A stretch of 64,000 nucleotides of DNA from Sphingomonas sp. BK235 (GCF_004345855.1 NZ_SLXN01000004.1:340887-404886), one strand, 5' to 3'; positions 54,263-62,758 are shown, counted from the first letter of the stretch. Numbers and translations are program-made. The notes: generated from the letters alone by a model not told the origin.

Positions 54263-54879
54263 GCTTCACGCTGCTCCACGCCGACCGGCTGACGACGCTG
54301 CTCGCCGAGTCGCCGATCGTGCGCGCCGAGGCGATCGCGCCGCTGCGCGATTCGCTCGCCTTGCTCGCCGCGACGCGCGCGCTCCACGACGGCCAGGCCG
54401 CGACCGTGGCAGACGCCGCCGACGCCGCGCGCCGCGCCGCGCACGACATCGGCTATCGTGAGGGGCGCGCCGCCGGGGAAGCCTCGGCCGCGGCGCTGCT
54501 CGCCACGCTCGCGGCGCGCGATCGCGCGCGGGCGGAGGCGCGCGCGCACGAGATCGCGCGGCTCGCGCTCGAGGTGGTGCGCCGCGTCGCCGACGGCCTC
54601 GGCCCCGCCGACCTGGTCGCGGCGCTGGCGGCCCGCGCGGCCGAGGCGGTGGCGGATCCCGGCGACATGGTGGTGCGCGTCGCCCCGATCGCGGTGGCGG
54701 CGACCGAGCGACGGCTGGCGGACCGCGCCGGGCTGCGGGTCGAGGCCGATCCCGCGCTCGCTCCCGGCGACTGCGAGATCGAGACGCCGCTGGGCCGTGC
54801 GCGCGCGGGGCTGGAGGTGCAGCTCGCGCAGATCGCGCGCGCGTGGGACGTGGCGGAGGATGACGATGGCGCGCGATGA
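54259..54879 (+). CDS. sctL: T3SS stator protein SctL
   Basis: 206-residue FliH/YscL-type ATPase regulator. [49 protein letters not shown] is the long helix; [29 protein letters not shown] is the C-terminal globular signature (GD.E-T..G..D-like). It connects SctQ to the SctN ATPase. ATGA overlap with the upstream gene, and the next gene begins inside its last codons. Confidence 0.9.
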   Translation: MSFTLLHADRLTTLLAESPIVRAEAIAPLRDSLALLAATRALHDGQAATVADAADAARRAAHDIGYREGRAAGEASAAALLATLAARDRARAEARAHEIARLALEVVRRVADGLGPADLVAALAARAAEAVADPGDMVVRVAPIAVAATERRLADRAGLRVEADPALAPGDCEIETPLGRARAGLEVQLAQIARAWDVAEDDDGAR

Positions 54880-56191
54880 CGCCGCGCTGGTCGACCGGCT
54901 GATCGCCGGGCTCGACGGCGCACGCACGCTCGACCGGCGCGGGCGGATCACCGAGATCCTCGGCACCACGCTCAAGGTCACCGGCATCGCGGCGCGGATC
55001 GGCGAGGCGTGCGAGGTGATCGAGCCCGCCACCGGCCATGTCGTGCCGGTGGAGGTGGTCGGCATCGCCGGCAAGGCGACGGTGCTCACCCCGCTCGCCG
55101 ACGTGCGCGGGCTGTCGGTCGACGCCGAGGTGATCGTCCGCCCCGGCGACGATCGAGTCGCGCACGGCGACGCGCTGCTCGGCCGCGTGCTCGACGCGCG
55201 CGGCACGCCGATCGACGACGGCCCGCCGCTGCCCGCGACGCTGCCGCGCGGCGCGCTCCACGCCCCCGCGCCCAGCCCGATGCGGCGGCGGCTGATCGAC
55301 ACGCCGCTGCCCACCGGGGTGCGCGCGATCGACACGCTGCTGACGCTCGGGCGCGGGCAGCGGATGGGGGTGTTCGCCGCGGCGGGAGGCGGCAAGTCGA
55401 CGCTGCTCGGCTCGCTCGCGCGCTTCGCCGCGGCCGACGTGATCGTGATCGCGCTGATCGGCGAGCGCGGGCGCGAGGTGCGCGAGTTCATCGAGGACGC
55501 GCTCGGCGCGGCGGGGCTGGCGCGCTCGGTGATCGTCTGCGCCACCTCGGACCGCGCCGCGATGGAGCGCGTCCGCGCCGCCTATCAGGCGACCGCGATC
55601 GCGGAGGGCTTTCGCGCGCAGGGCAAGGACGTGCTGCTGCTGATGGACTCGGTGACGCGCTTCGCGCGCGCGCTGCGCGAGATCGGGCTGGCCGCGGGCG
55701 AGCCGGCGGTGCGACGCGGCTTCCCGCCCTCGGTCTTCGCCGAGCTGCCGCGGCTGTTCGAGCGCGCGGGCGCGGACGAGCGCGGCACCATCACCGCGGT
55801 CTATACCGTGCTGCTCGAGGACGAGGACGAGGGCGATCCGATCGGCGAGGAGGTGCGCTCGATCCTCGACGGCCATATCCTGCTGTCGCGCAAGCTGGGA
55901 TCGGCGGGCCATTATCCGGCGATCGACGTGCTCGGCAGCCTGTCGCGACTGTTCCCGCGGCTGGCCGGCGCGGAGCATCGTGCCGCGGCGACGCGGGTGC
56001 GCGCGCTGCTCGCCAAACATGCCGAGATCGAGTTCCTGGTGCAGGTCGGCGAGTATAAGCCCGGCGCCGACGCGCTGGCCGATCGCGCCATCGCCGCCAA
56101 GCCCGAGATCGACGCGCTGCTGCGCCAGCTCGCCGACCAGCACGAGCCGCTCGACGCGGCGCTGCTGCGGCTGCGCGGGATCGGCGGATGA
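54866..56191 (+). CDS. sctN: T3SS ATPase SctN
   Basis: 441-residue F1-ATPase-like hexamer that unfolds substrates and chaperone complexes. Walker A reads [13 protein letters not shown], Walker [23 protein letters not shown], with [19 protein letters not shown] and [20 protein letters not shown] following. The Walker A lacks the usual GSGVGKS wording but keeps G-x-GKST. The ATG at 54866 has GGAGG 6 bases before it and overlaps sctL by 14 bases; another ATG at 54860 lies 6 bases upstream. Confidence 0.97.
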   Translation: MARDDAALVDRLIAGLDGARTLDRRGRITEILGTTLKVTGIAARIGEACEVIEPATGHVVPVEVVGIAGKATVLTPLADVRGLSVDAEVIVRPGDDRVAHGDALLGRVLDARGTPIDDGPPLPATLPRGALHAPAPSPMRRRLIDTPLPTGVRAIDTLLTLGRGQRMGVFAAAGGGKSTLLGSLARFAAADVIVIALIGERGREVREFIEDALGAAGLARSVIVCATSDRAAMERVRAAYQATAIAEGFRAQGKDVLLLMDSVTRFARALREIGLAAGEPAVRRGFPPSVFAELPRLFERAGADERGTITAVYTVLLEDEDEGDPIGEEVRSILDGHILLSRKLGSAGHYPAIDVLGSLSRLFPRLAGAEHRAAATRVRALLAKHAEIEFLVQVGEYKPGADALADRAIAAKPEIDALLRQLADQHEPLDAALLRLRGIGG

Positions 56192-56649
56192 GCCGCGCGC
56201 GCGCGCTCCACGACCAGGCCGCGGCGCTGCTGCGGCTGCGCGCCGTGCGGCTCGCCGCCGCGGCGCGCGCGCTGGCGGCGGCGCGCGACGCGACCGCGCG
56301 GGCCGGCGCCGCGGCGCGCGCGGCGGGGGCGGCGGCCGAGGCGGCGCAGGAGGCGCAGGTCGCGGCCCATGCGGCGCTCGTCGCCGACCCGGCGGAGGCG
56401 GAGCGGCGGCTGGCGGTGCTCGATCGCGCCTTGTTCCGGCGCTCGGTCGCGGCGCGCGACGCCGAGGCGGCCGAGGACGCCGAGGCGCGCGCCGCCGCGG
56501 CGGAGGCGCAGCAGCGCCGCGCCGCGATCGTGGCGCGCGCGCGCCACGACGCGCTCGCCGAGCGCACCGCCGGGCTGCGACGCGCGCGGCGCGCCCGCGC
56601 CGACACGCGCGAGCAGCAGGATCGCGAGATGATCAGGAGGTTCCGATGA
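56188..56649 (+). CDS. sctO: T3SS central stalk protein SctO
   Basis: 153 residues, almost wholly Ala/Arg/Glu-rich coiled coil, as expected for the FliJ/YscO stalk inside the ATPase ring. Sequence alone would not identify it, but its size, helical hairpin character (break near residue 70) and placement between sctN and sctP, with ATGA overlaps on both sides, do. Confidence 0.8.
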   Translation: MSRARALHDQAAALLRLRAVRLAAAARALAAARDATARAGAAARAAGAAAEAAQEAQVAAHAALVADPAEAERRLAVLDRALFRRSVAARDAEAAEDAEARAAAAEAQQRRAAIVARARHDALAERTAGLRRARRARADTREQQDREMIRRFR

Positions 56650-57335
56650 CCAACGTCTCCCCCGCCCGCGCCGCACCGACGCGCGCCCCCGATACCGCGC
56701 CCCGCGGCCCCGCGCGCGCGCCGAGCGCGAGCGACGTGCGCGAGATGGGCGACGCTTTCGCGCGCGCGCGGGCGCGGCTGGCGCAGGACGGCGGACGCGC
56801 GCGCGCGCAGCCGGCGCCGCAGACGGGCGCGGGCAAGGAAGGCGCGAGAGCGTCGCGCGACCCCGCCGCTGGCACCACGGGGCCGCGCGGCGAACGCGAG
56901 GCGCTCGCCACCGACCGCGACCCCTTCGCCGACCCGCTCCGCCGCGAGCGCGGGCAGGAGGACGGCGGACAGGGCGGCGGCCAGTCGCTCGCCGGGGCCC
57001 CGCCCGCCCCGGTGGTGGGGGTGCCGACCATGCCCGCGCCGCACGTCGACCCCGCCGCCTTCGCGCAGCTGCTCGCGGACCTGTGGACGCGCGAGAACGG
57101 CAAGGGCGCGCGCGAGGTGTCGGTGCGCTTCGGGCGCGACGCCTGGCCCGCGACCGGCGCGCGGCTGGTGCGCAACGCCGCGGGGACGCTCGACATCGCG
57201 CTGGAGGTCGGCGACGGCGGCCGCGCCTATGCCGACCAGCTCCCCGGCCTGGCGCAGCGGCTCGCGGGCGCGGGGGTGGCGCTGGGTGCGCTCGCGCTCG
57301 ACCGCGGCGATCAGTCGGCGACGGGCACCTCATAG
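56646..57335 (+). CDS. sctP: T3SS needle-length / specificity-switch protein SctP
   Basis: 229 residues. A disordered Pro/Gly/Ala/Arg-rich N-terminal part (residues 1-130) precedes a C-terminal globular domain: VDPAAFAQLLADLWTRENGKGAREVSVRFGRDAWPATGARLVRNAAGTLDIALEVGDGG, similar in layout to the T3S4 domain of YscP/FliK-type rulers. Last gene of the rightward operon; its end overlaps the end of the convergent lipoprotein gene by 25 bases. Confidence 0.78.
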   Translation: MTNVSPARAAPTRAPDTAPRGPARAPSASDVREMGDAFARARARLAQDGGRARAQPAPQTGAGKEGARASRDPAAGTTGPRGEREALATDRDPFADPLRRERGQEDGGQGGGQSLAGAPPAPVVGVPTMPAPHVDPAAFAQLLADLWTRENGKGAREVSVRFGRDAWPATGARLVRNAAGTLDIALEVGDGGRAYADQLPGLAQRLAGAGVALGALALDRGDQSATGTS

Positions 57336-57823
57336 GTCGATCCGCCGGTCCCGACCGGATAGACCGAGGCGCTCGCCGCGCCCTCGACGTACAGCACCCG
57401 CCCGCCGGGCAGCGCCGCGACGAAGCGCCGCGCGTAATCGTCGAGCCGCGACCAGCGCCCGAGCGCGGTCAGTTCCTCGCGCGTCAGCATCCTGGCGGTG
57501 ATCGCGTCGCAGGGTTCTTCCCAGAACAGGCTCTCGGTATCGCGCCCGGCATAAGCGAAGCGGATGTCGCAGGCGGGCTTGCCGCGCAGCGTGATATCGG
57601 CGGTGGACACGATCCGCGAGGGCGCGGTCGCTGCCGCGACCGGGCTCGCCCCCGCGTCGGGCAAGGTGGCGGTCGACGCGGCCGACGGCGCCGCGGCGCG
57701 CGGCGTCGCGGCGGCGCGGCGCGCCTGCTCGGCGCCGGCGCTGTCCGCCGACGGGGAACAGGCGGCGGTGAGCAGCGACGCCGCCACGATCGACGCGCGC
57801 GCGGCCCGCTCAGTCAGGATCAT
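57311..57823 (-). CDS. Lipoprotein paired with a peptidoglycan hydrolase
   Basis: 170 residues. Lipoprotein signal ILTERAARASIVAASLLTAAC with Cys at about residue 22, an Ala/Pro-rich linker, and a mature domain with two further Cys: KPACDIRFAY and EEPCDAITARMLTREELTALGRWSRLDDYARRFVAAL. No named family recognised. Its ATG lies inside the last codons of the LysM-hydrolase gene, so the two are coupled. A periplasm-facing lipoprotein coupled to a leaderless peptidoglycan hydrolase fits an immunity role; inferred. Confidence 0.72.
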   Translation of the reverse strand: MILTERAARASIVAASLLTAACSPSADSAGAEQARRAAATPRAAAPSAASTATLPDAGASPVAAATAPSRIVSTADITLRGKPACDIRFAYAGRDTESLFWEEPCDAITARMLTREELTALGRWSRLDDYARRFVAALPGGRVLYVEGAASASVYPVGTGGSTYEVPVAD

Positions 57824-59129
57824 ATTCCACATGCAGGTGGTTGTTGCCGCGATTGGCGAAGGTTTCAAACACCACGTCGTAGCGATCGCCGAGCAGCTCG
57901 CGCACCTCGGCCTGGAGCGCCTGCCCCTGCGCGACGGTGATGTTGTTGCCGCGGAAGTCCAGCGCCTGGTCGTGATAGTGGAGCGAGCCGTTCGAGTGGC
58001 GGCTGTCGTTGCCCGAGGTGATCACCGGGGTCGGCAACCCGAGCCGCTGCGCCGCGGTGGCGGCGGCGCGGATCGCGGGCTCCATCGCGGCGTCGAGCCG
58101 GTCGATCCGCACCGCCTCGCTCTTCACCGCCACCCCGTTCGCCGCGGCGACCGCGCGCCCGTCGACGTGCCCGGCGGCGGGGGGCGCGGCGGGCGTCGCC
58201 GGGGCGGGCGCGGCGGCCGTACCGGGCAGCGCGAGCGCGAAGGCGCCCGGACGATAGCGGTCGAGCTCGGGCACGGTGCCGTGATGGTGGACCGCATCGC
58301 CTCGCCCCAGCACGGGACCGTCGAGCGCGTTGATCCAGCCGCGGTTGTTGGCGCTGGAATAATGCGGGTTGGCGTAGTTCAGGTGCGAGCCGATCGACGA
58401 TTCGCGCCCGCCCGCGCGCTCGGCGAGATAGCCGTCGACCAGCCGGTCGACGCGCGCGCTGATGCTGCTCGCGGGCAGATCCTCGACCGAGTTGCGCCCG
58501 GCTCGGCGCGCGATCGGCCCGTTGATGTCGGAGAATTGATTGTAGCTGTCGACCACGTCCGCGACCGTGCCGCCCCAATGGCCCGAGGCGGTGCGGTTGA
58601 GGATCGTGTCGATGATCCCATGGGCCTGCGCCTCGCCCGCCCCCTGCACCCATTCGGTCTGCAGCGTCTTCTTGAGATTGGTCACGTCGGCGGCGCTGAG
58701 CGAGAGCGTGCCGTCGGCGACGCGGGTCGTGCCGCCGACCACGGCGGTGGCGGTCGGTGCCTCGGCGCGCGGCGCGGGAAGCGTCAGCCGGTCGCCGGGG
58801 TAGAGATGGTCGGGATGGCCGAGCTGGGGATTGGCGGCGACGATCGCGGCGACGTCGGTGCCGTGGCGTCGCGCGATCGCGGTCAGCGTGTCGCCGCGCG
58901 CGATCGTATAGCCCGCGCTCGCGCCGCCGGGCAGCTCGAGCCGCTGCCCCACCGCGATCACATCGGGGTCGCGCAGCCCGTTGATCCGCGCCAGCGTGGC
59001 GACATCGGTGCCGTGGCGCCGCGCGATCGCCGAGAGCGTGTCGCCGGCGTGCACGGTGTGAGCGTCCTGCCGCGGCGGTGCGGCGCCCGTCGTGTCGCTC
59101 GTTCCCGTCGCCGTGATCGATCCGACCAT
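57810..59129 (-). CDS. Leaderless LysM / peptidoglycan-hydrolase protein, candidate T3SS effector
   Basis: 439 residues without Sec signal; the N-terminus MVGSITATGTSDTTGAAPP is Ser/Thr-rich like T3SS signals. Two LysM domains (near residues 25-67 and 74-117: TVHAGDTLSAIARRHGTDVATLARIN; YTIARGDTLTAIARRHGTDVAAIVAAN) precede a SleB-like hydrolase region (LKKTLQTEWVQGAGEAQAHGIIDTILNRT, HWGGTVADVVDSYNQFSDI) and a C-terminal LD-carboxypeptidase-like segment (SNGSLHYHDQALDFRG, NRGNNHLHVEYD). A cytoplasmic protein with this build needs another exit route. The ATG at 59129 has GGGAG 8 bases upstream; ATGs at 59144 and 59174 are alternatives. The dyad D lies upstream. Confidence 0.82.
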   Translation of the reverse strand: MVGSITATGTSDTTGAAPPRQDAHTVHAGDTLSAIARRHGTDVATLARINGLRDPDVIAVGQRLELPGGASAGYTIARGDTLTAIARRHGTDVAAIVAANPQLGHPDHLYPGDRLTLPAPRAEAPTATAVVGGTTRVADGTLSLSAADVTNLKKTLQTEWVQGAGEAQAHGIIDTILNRTASGHWGGTVADVVDSYNQFSDINGPIARRAGRNSVEDLPASSISARVDRLVDGYLAERAGGRESSIGSHLNYANPHYSSANNRGWINALDGPVLGRGDAVHHHGTVPELDRYRPGAFALALPGTAAAPAPATPAAPPAAGHVDGRAVAAANGVAVKSEAVRIDRLDAAMEPAIRAAATAAQRLGLPTPVITSGNDSRHSNGSLHYHDQALDFRGNNITVAQGQALQAEVRELLGDRYDVVFETFANRGNNHLHVEYDPD

Positions 59130-59190
59130 CACCCGCGCTCCCATGCTGTCCGCGATGCGGCGGGTCTCTCCCATGCGGGGGGCACGCTGT

Positions 59191-59209
59191 ATCTAGTCGA
59201 TGCGACTAG
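59191..59209 (-). promoter_or_regulatory. T3SS-linked dyad, copy D (peptidoglycan hydrolase)
   Basis: CTAGTCG-ATG-CGACTAG (59193-59209) is a perfect 7-bp inverted repeat with 3-base spacer. Read leftward, it ends 61 bases before the preferred hydrolase start (46 before the ATG at 59144). Being symmetric, it could also serve the divergent lipase gene. Confidence 0.6.
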
Positions 59210-59241
59210 GCGGCCGCCGGCCCGCGACCGCGCGATCGACC

Positions 59242-59260
59242 CTAGGCGTTTCGATTAGAG
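59242..59260 (+). promoter_or_regulatory. T3SS-linked dyad, copy E (lipase)
   Basis: CTAGGCG-TTT-CGATTAG followed by AG. The right arm matches the consensus exactly, the left at five of seven. It ends 51 bases before the lipase ATG, with TAGGGT about 20 bases downstream as a possible -10. Confidence 0.6.
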
Positions 59261-59311
59261 CCCGCGTCCCCGCCGCGATCTAGGGTGCAGCCGAACCAGA
59301 GGGGACGCGCG

Positions 59312-60226
59312 ATGCAGATCGGTCTCAGCCTTACCGTCGGCGCGTCGCCGCGCGCGCTCCCCGCGCCGCCGCCCGGCTCCGTCGCGACCATGCGACCGGC
59401 CGCCACGCTCGCGGTGCCCGTGCCTGCCGCCGCGCCGCGCGCCGCATCGACCGATGCCGACGCGTTGCGCGCGCACGCGCTGCTGGCGCAGGACGTCTAT
59501 GCCGACACCGCCGCCCCGCCCCCGGGCTATCGCGTCGCGGGCGAGGCGGAGCTGCGCGCGCTCAATCTCGACCCGGCGCTGCTGCAATCGGGTGACTTCC
59601 GCGCGCGCGTCTATGTCGAGGGAAGCGGGGAGCAGGCGCGCTTCGTCGTCGCGATGCGCGGGACGCGCTTCGAGAGCCTCGCCGACTGGACCAGCAACGC
59701 GCGACAGGCGTTCGGTGCCGAATCGGCGCATTACCGTCAGGCGCTGCTGATCGGCGAGCGCGTCGGGCGCTCCGATCTGGCGGGGCGGGTGTCGTTCACC
59801 GGTCACTCGCTCGGCGGCGGGCTCGCCTCCGCGGCGGCGATCGCGAGCGGGCGCCCCGCCGACACGTTCAACGCCGCCGGGCTGCACGACGCGACCGTGA
59901 CGCGGGGCGAGGCGATCCGCGCCGCCAACGGCACCGCCACGCGCGCGGCGGTCCAGGCCTGGTATGTCGACGGCGAGATCCTGTCCTCGATCCAGGACGG
60001 CGGCGACCGCGTCATCGGCGGCGTGATCGGCGGGCTGATCGCGCGCTCGCCGGGCGGCGCGGCGGCGGGCGCGGCGCTGTTGGACCTTCCCGAGGCCTAT
60101 GGTACCCGCCACGAGATGGCGGCGGTCGCGCCGGAGGGGACGAATTGGTTCGAACGCAACCTCGATCCGATGCTGCCGGTCGACCGGCACGGCATGGACT
60201 GGGTGTTGTCGAGCCTGCCGCGCTGA
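59312..60226 (+). CDS. Leaderless lipase-like protein, candidate T3SS effector
   Basis: 304 residues, no Sec signal. After a Pro/Ala-rich N-terminus (residues 1-45), an alpha/beta-hydrolase of the lipase class 3 type: ARFVVAMRGTRFESLADWTSNARQAF, then VSFTGHSLGGGLASAAAIASG with the nucleophile Ser166, FNAAGLHDATV, and an Asp/His pair probably in AWYVDGEILS and GTRHEMAAV. Such enzymes act as phospholipase effectors in other secretion systems. AGAGGGG precedes the ATG. It is followed directly by an ankyrin-repeat exported protein, and the dyad E lies upstream. Confidence 0.82.
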   Translation: MQIGLSLTVGASPRALPAPPPGSVATMRPAATLAVPVPAAAPRAASTDADALRAHALLAQDVYADTAAPPPGYRVAGEAELRALNLDPALLQSGDFRARVYVEGSGEQARFVVAMRGTRFESLADWTSNARQAFGAESAHYRQALLIGERVGRSDLAGRVSFTGHSLGGGLASAAAIASGRPADTFNAAGLHDATVTRGEAIRAANGTATRAAVQAWYVDGEILSSIQDGGDRVIGGVIGGLIARSPGGAAAGAALLDLPEAYGTRHEMAAVAPEGTNWFERNLDPMLPVDRHGMDWVLSSLPR

Positions 60227-61146
60227 GGCGTTCGGTCGCGCTCGCGGCCGCGCTGGCCTGCGTCGCGGTCGCGACGGGCTGCGCGCGCGTGGCGCCCGCG
60301 AACGCCGCGTCATGCAGCGGGGGGCGGATGATGAAGCTGGACGAGCGGCTGGTGTTGCAGGCGGTCACCAACGGTCAGTCGGGGCGCGACATCGCGGCGG
60401 CGGTGTTCGCGGGCGACGTCGCCGCGGTACGCCGGCTCGCCGGCGGCGACGCGCGGTTGCTGACGACCCATGTGCCGCCGGCGCGTTACCCCGATTTCCG
60501 CCCCGACGGCCAGGCCGGCGACCTGCTGACGATCGCGGTGGCGCGCTGCGACGGCGCGATGCTGGACGCGCTGCTCGCGCTCGGCGCCGCCCCCGACGGC
60601 GCGGTGCCGGGCCTGCCGCTCGACGCCGCGGTGGCGGGGCATGATCTCGCCGCGGCGGAACGGTTGCTCGCGAAGGGGGCCAGCGCCGATCCCGCGGGCG
60701 AGCACGCCGCCTGGCCGCTGCGCACCGCGGCGCGCAGCGCCGATCCCGCCGCGGCGCGGCTGCTGATCGCGCGCGGGGCGCGGCTCGACCGGCTCGACCC
60801 GACCGGCACCGGGCCGCTCCAGGACGCGGTCGACATGGATTCGATGCGCGTCGCCGAGGTGCTGATCGAGGCGGGCGCCAATCCTTGGGCGGTCGGCGCG
60901 GGCGGGGCGCTGCCCGCGTTCGGGATCGGGCAGCCGCTGCGCCTCTCCTCCCCCGCGGAGGAGGCCGCGCGCGAGCGGCTGGTGGCGCGGCTGCGGCGAA
61001 CGGGCGCGCCCTGGCCGCCCCCCGCCCCGGCCGAGGTGAAGACGCTGATTCGCGAGCAGCGCTGGCCCCCGCCCGCGCTGGCGCGTCACGGCGCCACCGC
61101 GCCCCCCGCGGCGGTGGTGGCGACGCTGGTCGCCGCGCCGCGCTGA
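60145..61146 (+). CDS. Ankyrin-repeat exported or lipoprotein-like protein, partner of the lipase
   Basis: Ankyrin repeats fill most of the protein: DIAAAVFAGDVAAVRRLAGGDARLL, LLTIAVARCDGAMLDALLALGAAPDG, LDAAVAGHDLAAAERLLAKGASADP, LRTAARSADPAAARLLIARGARL, MDSMRVAEVLIEAGANPW. An N-terminal ALRRSVALAAALACVAVATGC looks like a lipoprotein signal, but the only common start before it is a TTG at 60145, inside the lipase gene; a CTG at 60223 or an ATG at 60328 (losing the signal) are alternatives. Position and repeat type fit an immunity protein for the lipase. Confidence 0.72.
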   Translation: MVRTQPRSDAAGRPARHGLGVVEPAALRRSVALAAALACVAVATGCARVAPANAASCSGGRMMKLDERLVLQAVTNGQSGRDIAAAVFAGDVAAVRRLAGGDARLLTTHVPPARYPDFRPDGQAGDLLTIAVARCDGAMLDALLALGAAPDGAVPGLPLDAAVAGHDLAAAERLLAKGASADPAGEHAAWPLRTAARSADPAAARLLIARGARLDRLDPTGTGPLQDAVDMDSMRVAEVLIEAGANPWAVGAGGALPAFGIGQPLRLSSPAEEAARERLVARLRRTGAPWPPPAPAEVKTLIREQRWPPPALARHGATAPPAAVVATLVAAPR

Positions 61147-61156
61147 CCCGCGCGCC

Positions 61157-61175
61157 CTAACCGGATCGATTATGG
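61157..61175 (+). promoter_or_regulatory. T3SS-linked dyad, copy C
   Basis: CTAACCGGATCGATTATGG on the plus strand; both arms match the consensus at six of seven positions. It ends 53 bases before the ATG at 61229, with TAGGCT about 19 bases downstream as a possible -10. Confidence 0.6.
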
Positions 61176-61228
61176 CGCGGCGGTGCCGCCTCGCTAGGCT
61201 GGCGCCCGTTCTGCGAGGGAGGTGCGTC

Positions 61229-62758
61229 ATGTATGCAGTCAGCGACGTCGGCGGAGGCGGGATCGCCCCGACGCGGACGATCACCGCCACCGCGGCGACC
61301 GACCCGCAGGTCGCCGAGGCGGTCGACCGCACGCTGGAGGCGACCCGCTTCGGCCAGCCCGGCGACGGCGCACAGGCGGCCTATCAGGTCGCCGACACGA
61401 TGACGCGCACCGACCTGAGCGAGGAGCAGAAGGACGCCTATATCGCGGAGATCATCCGGCTGGCGGGGAGCGGCATCGGCGCGACGCGGTGCATCGACTC
61501 GCGTACCAGCGAGAAGCTGCTCAAGGGGCTGGACGATATCGGCCAGGCCTGGACCGGGCCGGCGACCCCGGCGCTGCGCGATCAGGTCGAGGCGGCGGTG
61601 TGGCGCGGCGTGGCCGACGGGCGGCTCGGCGCCGATCAGCTCTACGCGCTGGTCAAGGAACCCGGCAGCCATGGCGCGCGCCAGTTGCTGAGCGAGGTGC
61701 GCGACGGCGTGGCGCTGTCGCAGGTGGCGCAGCGGCTCACCGCCGACGCGCGCGCGCAGGGCTATGACATCGACGCGTATCAGACCGGGCCGCAGACGCT
61801 GGTCGCGGCGGCGGACGTCGCCACGATGGCGGCGCGCAACGGCAGCCGCGCGGGCGCCAATACGGTGCTCGCCGAGATCGCGCGCAACGGGGATCGCCCG
61901 GTCGCGGGCGAGACGATGACCCTCACCGACGCGATGATGGCGACCACGGTGGGCGGCGGCCAGTGGAACACGCTCTACGAGCGCGATGGCTTCCACGCGC
62001 TGTCGGGTCTGCTCAGCGCCGCCACGCCCGACGCGCGCAACCAGCCAGCGCTCGACTCGCTGTTCGCGTCGCTGGTGCGCTCGGGGGGCGAGGGCTTTGT
62101 CGGCGGGATCGACGAGGGTGGCGACCGCGGCGGGGCGCTCGACCAGCTCGGGCGCTATTTCAACGCCAACGTCGGCCGACTCGCCGAGACCGACTGGCGC
62201 AAGGCGAACACGGGCGATCTGCATCACGGCCTGGTCCGCGACTTCATGCGCCACGTCATGCTCGATCCGTCCTACGGCGACGTCGGCGCGACGCAGGAGG
62301 CGCTGGCCTCGGTGCTGAGCGGGCTGGCGACGCGGATCGACGACACGGGGGCGAGCGCGGACGCGCGCCTCACCGCGGCGACGACGCTGGGCGCGGTGAT
62401 GGGGTCGCTCGAACAGGCGGGCGCGGACTATATCGCGCAGGCCAAGGGCGACGCCGAGGCGAAAGTGGCTCTGGTGCGTCAGTTCACCGACGTGGTCACC
62501 GACAAGTTCGTCGGCAAGCTGAAGGCGCAACTGCCCGAGGTGGCGCAGGACGGCGCCGGATCCGCCGCGGGATCGGTGGTCGACGCGATGTGGCAGCGGC
62601 TGGTGGACTGGCAGGCGAGCGCGGCGTCGGGGCATGTCGACGAGACGACCGGGGGCCTCGTCGATCTCACGCGCGCGATCCGGGACTCGATCTCGGGGCT
62701 GGACGCCGCCTATCTCAACGGCTTCGACACGCGCGAGGATCTCTATCACGACGAGTGA
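61229..62758 (+). CDS. Putative T3SS substrate, 509 residues, unknown family
   Basis: A large, mainly helical protein without Sec signal or TM segment and with a single Cys. The N-terminus MYAVSDVGGGGIAPTRTITATAATDP is flexible and Thr/Ala-rich. Regions such as LSEEQKDAYIAEIIRLAGSGI, DQLYALVKEPGSHGARQLLSEV and DAEAKVALVRQFTDVVTDKFVGKLKAQLPEV suggest repeated helical bundles. I recognise no domain; it could be an effector, a gatekeeper or a translocator. GGGAGG lies 6 bases before the ATG, and the T3SS-linked dyad is upstream. It is last in the cluster, with no obvious immunity partner. Confidence 0.7.
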   Translation: MYAVSDVGGGGIAPTRTITATAATDPQVAEAVDRTLEATRFGQPGDGAQAAYQVADTMTRTDLSEEQKDAYIAEIIRLAGSGIGATRCIDSRTSEKLLKGLDDIGQAWTGPATPALRDQVEAAVWRGVADGRLGADQLYALVKEPGSHGARQLLSEVRDGVALSQVAQRLTADARAQGYDIDAYQTGPQTLVAAADVATMAARNGSRAGANTVLAEIARNGDRPVAGETMTLTDAMMATTVGGGQWNTLYERDGFHALSGLLSAATPDARNQPALDSLFASLVRSGGEGFVGGIDEGGDRGGALDQLGRYFNANVGRLAETDWRKANTGDLHHGLVRDFMRHVMLDPSYGDVGATQEALASVLSGLATRIDDTGASADARLTAATTLGAVMGSLEQAGADYIAQAKGDAEAKVALVRQFTDVVTDKFVGKLKAQLPEVAQDGAGSAAGSVVDAMWQRLVDWQASAASGHVDETTGGLVDLTRAIRDSISGLDAAYLNGFDTREDLYHDE

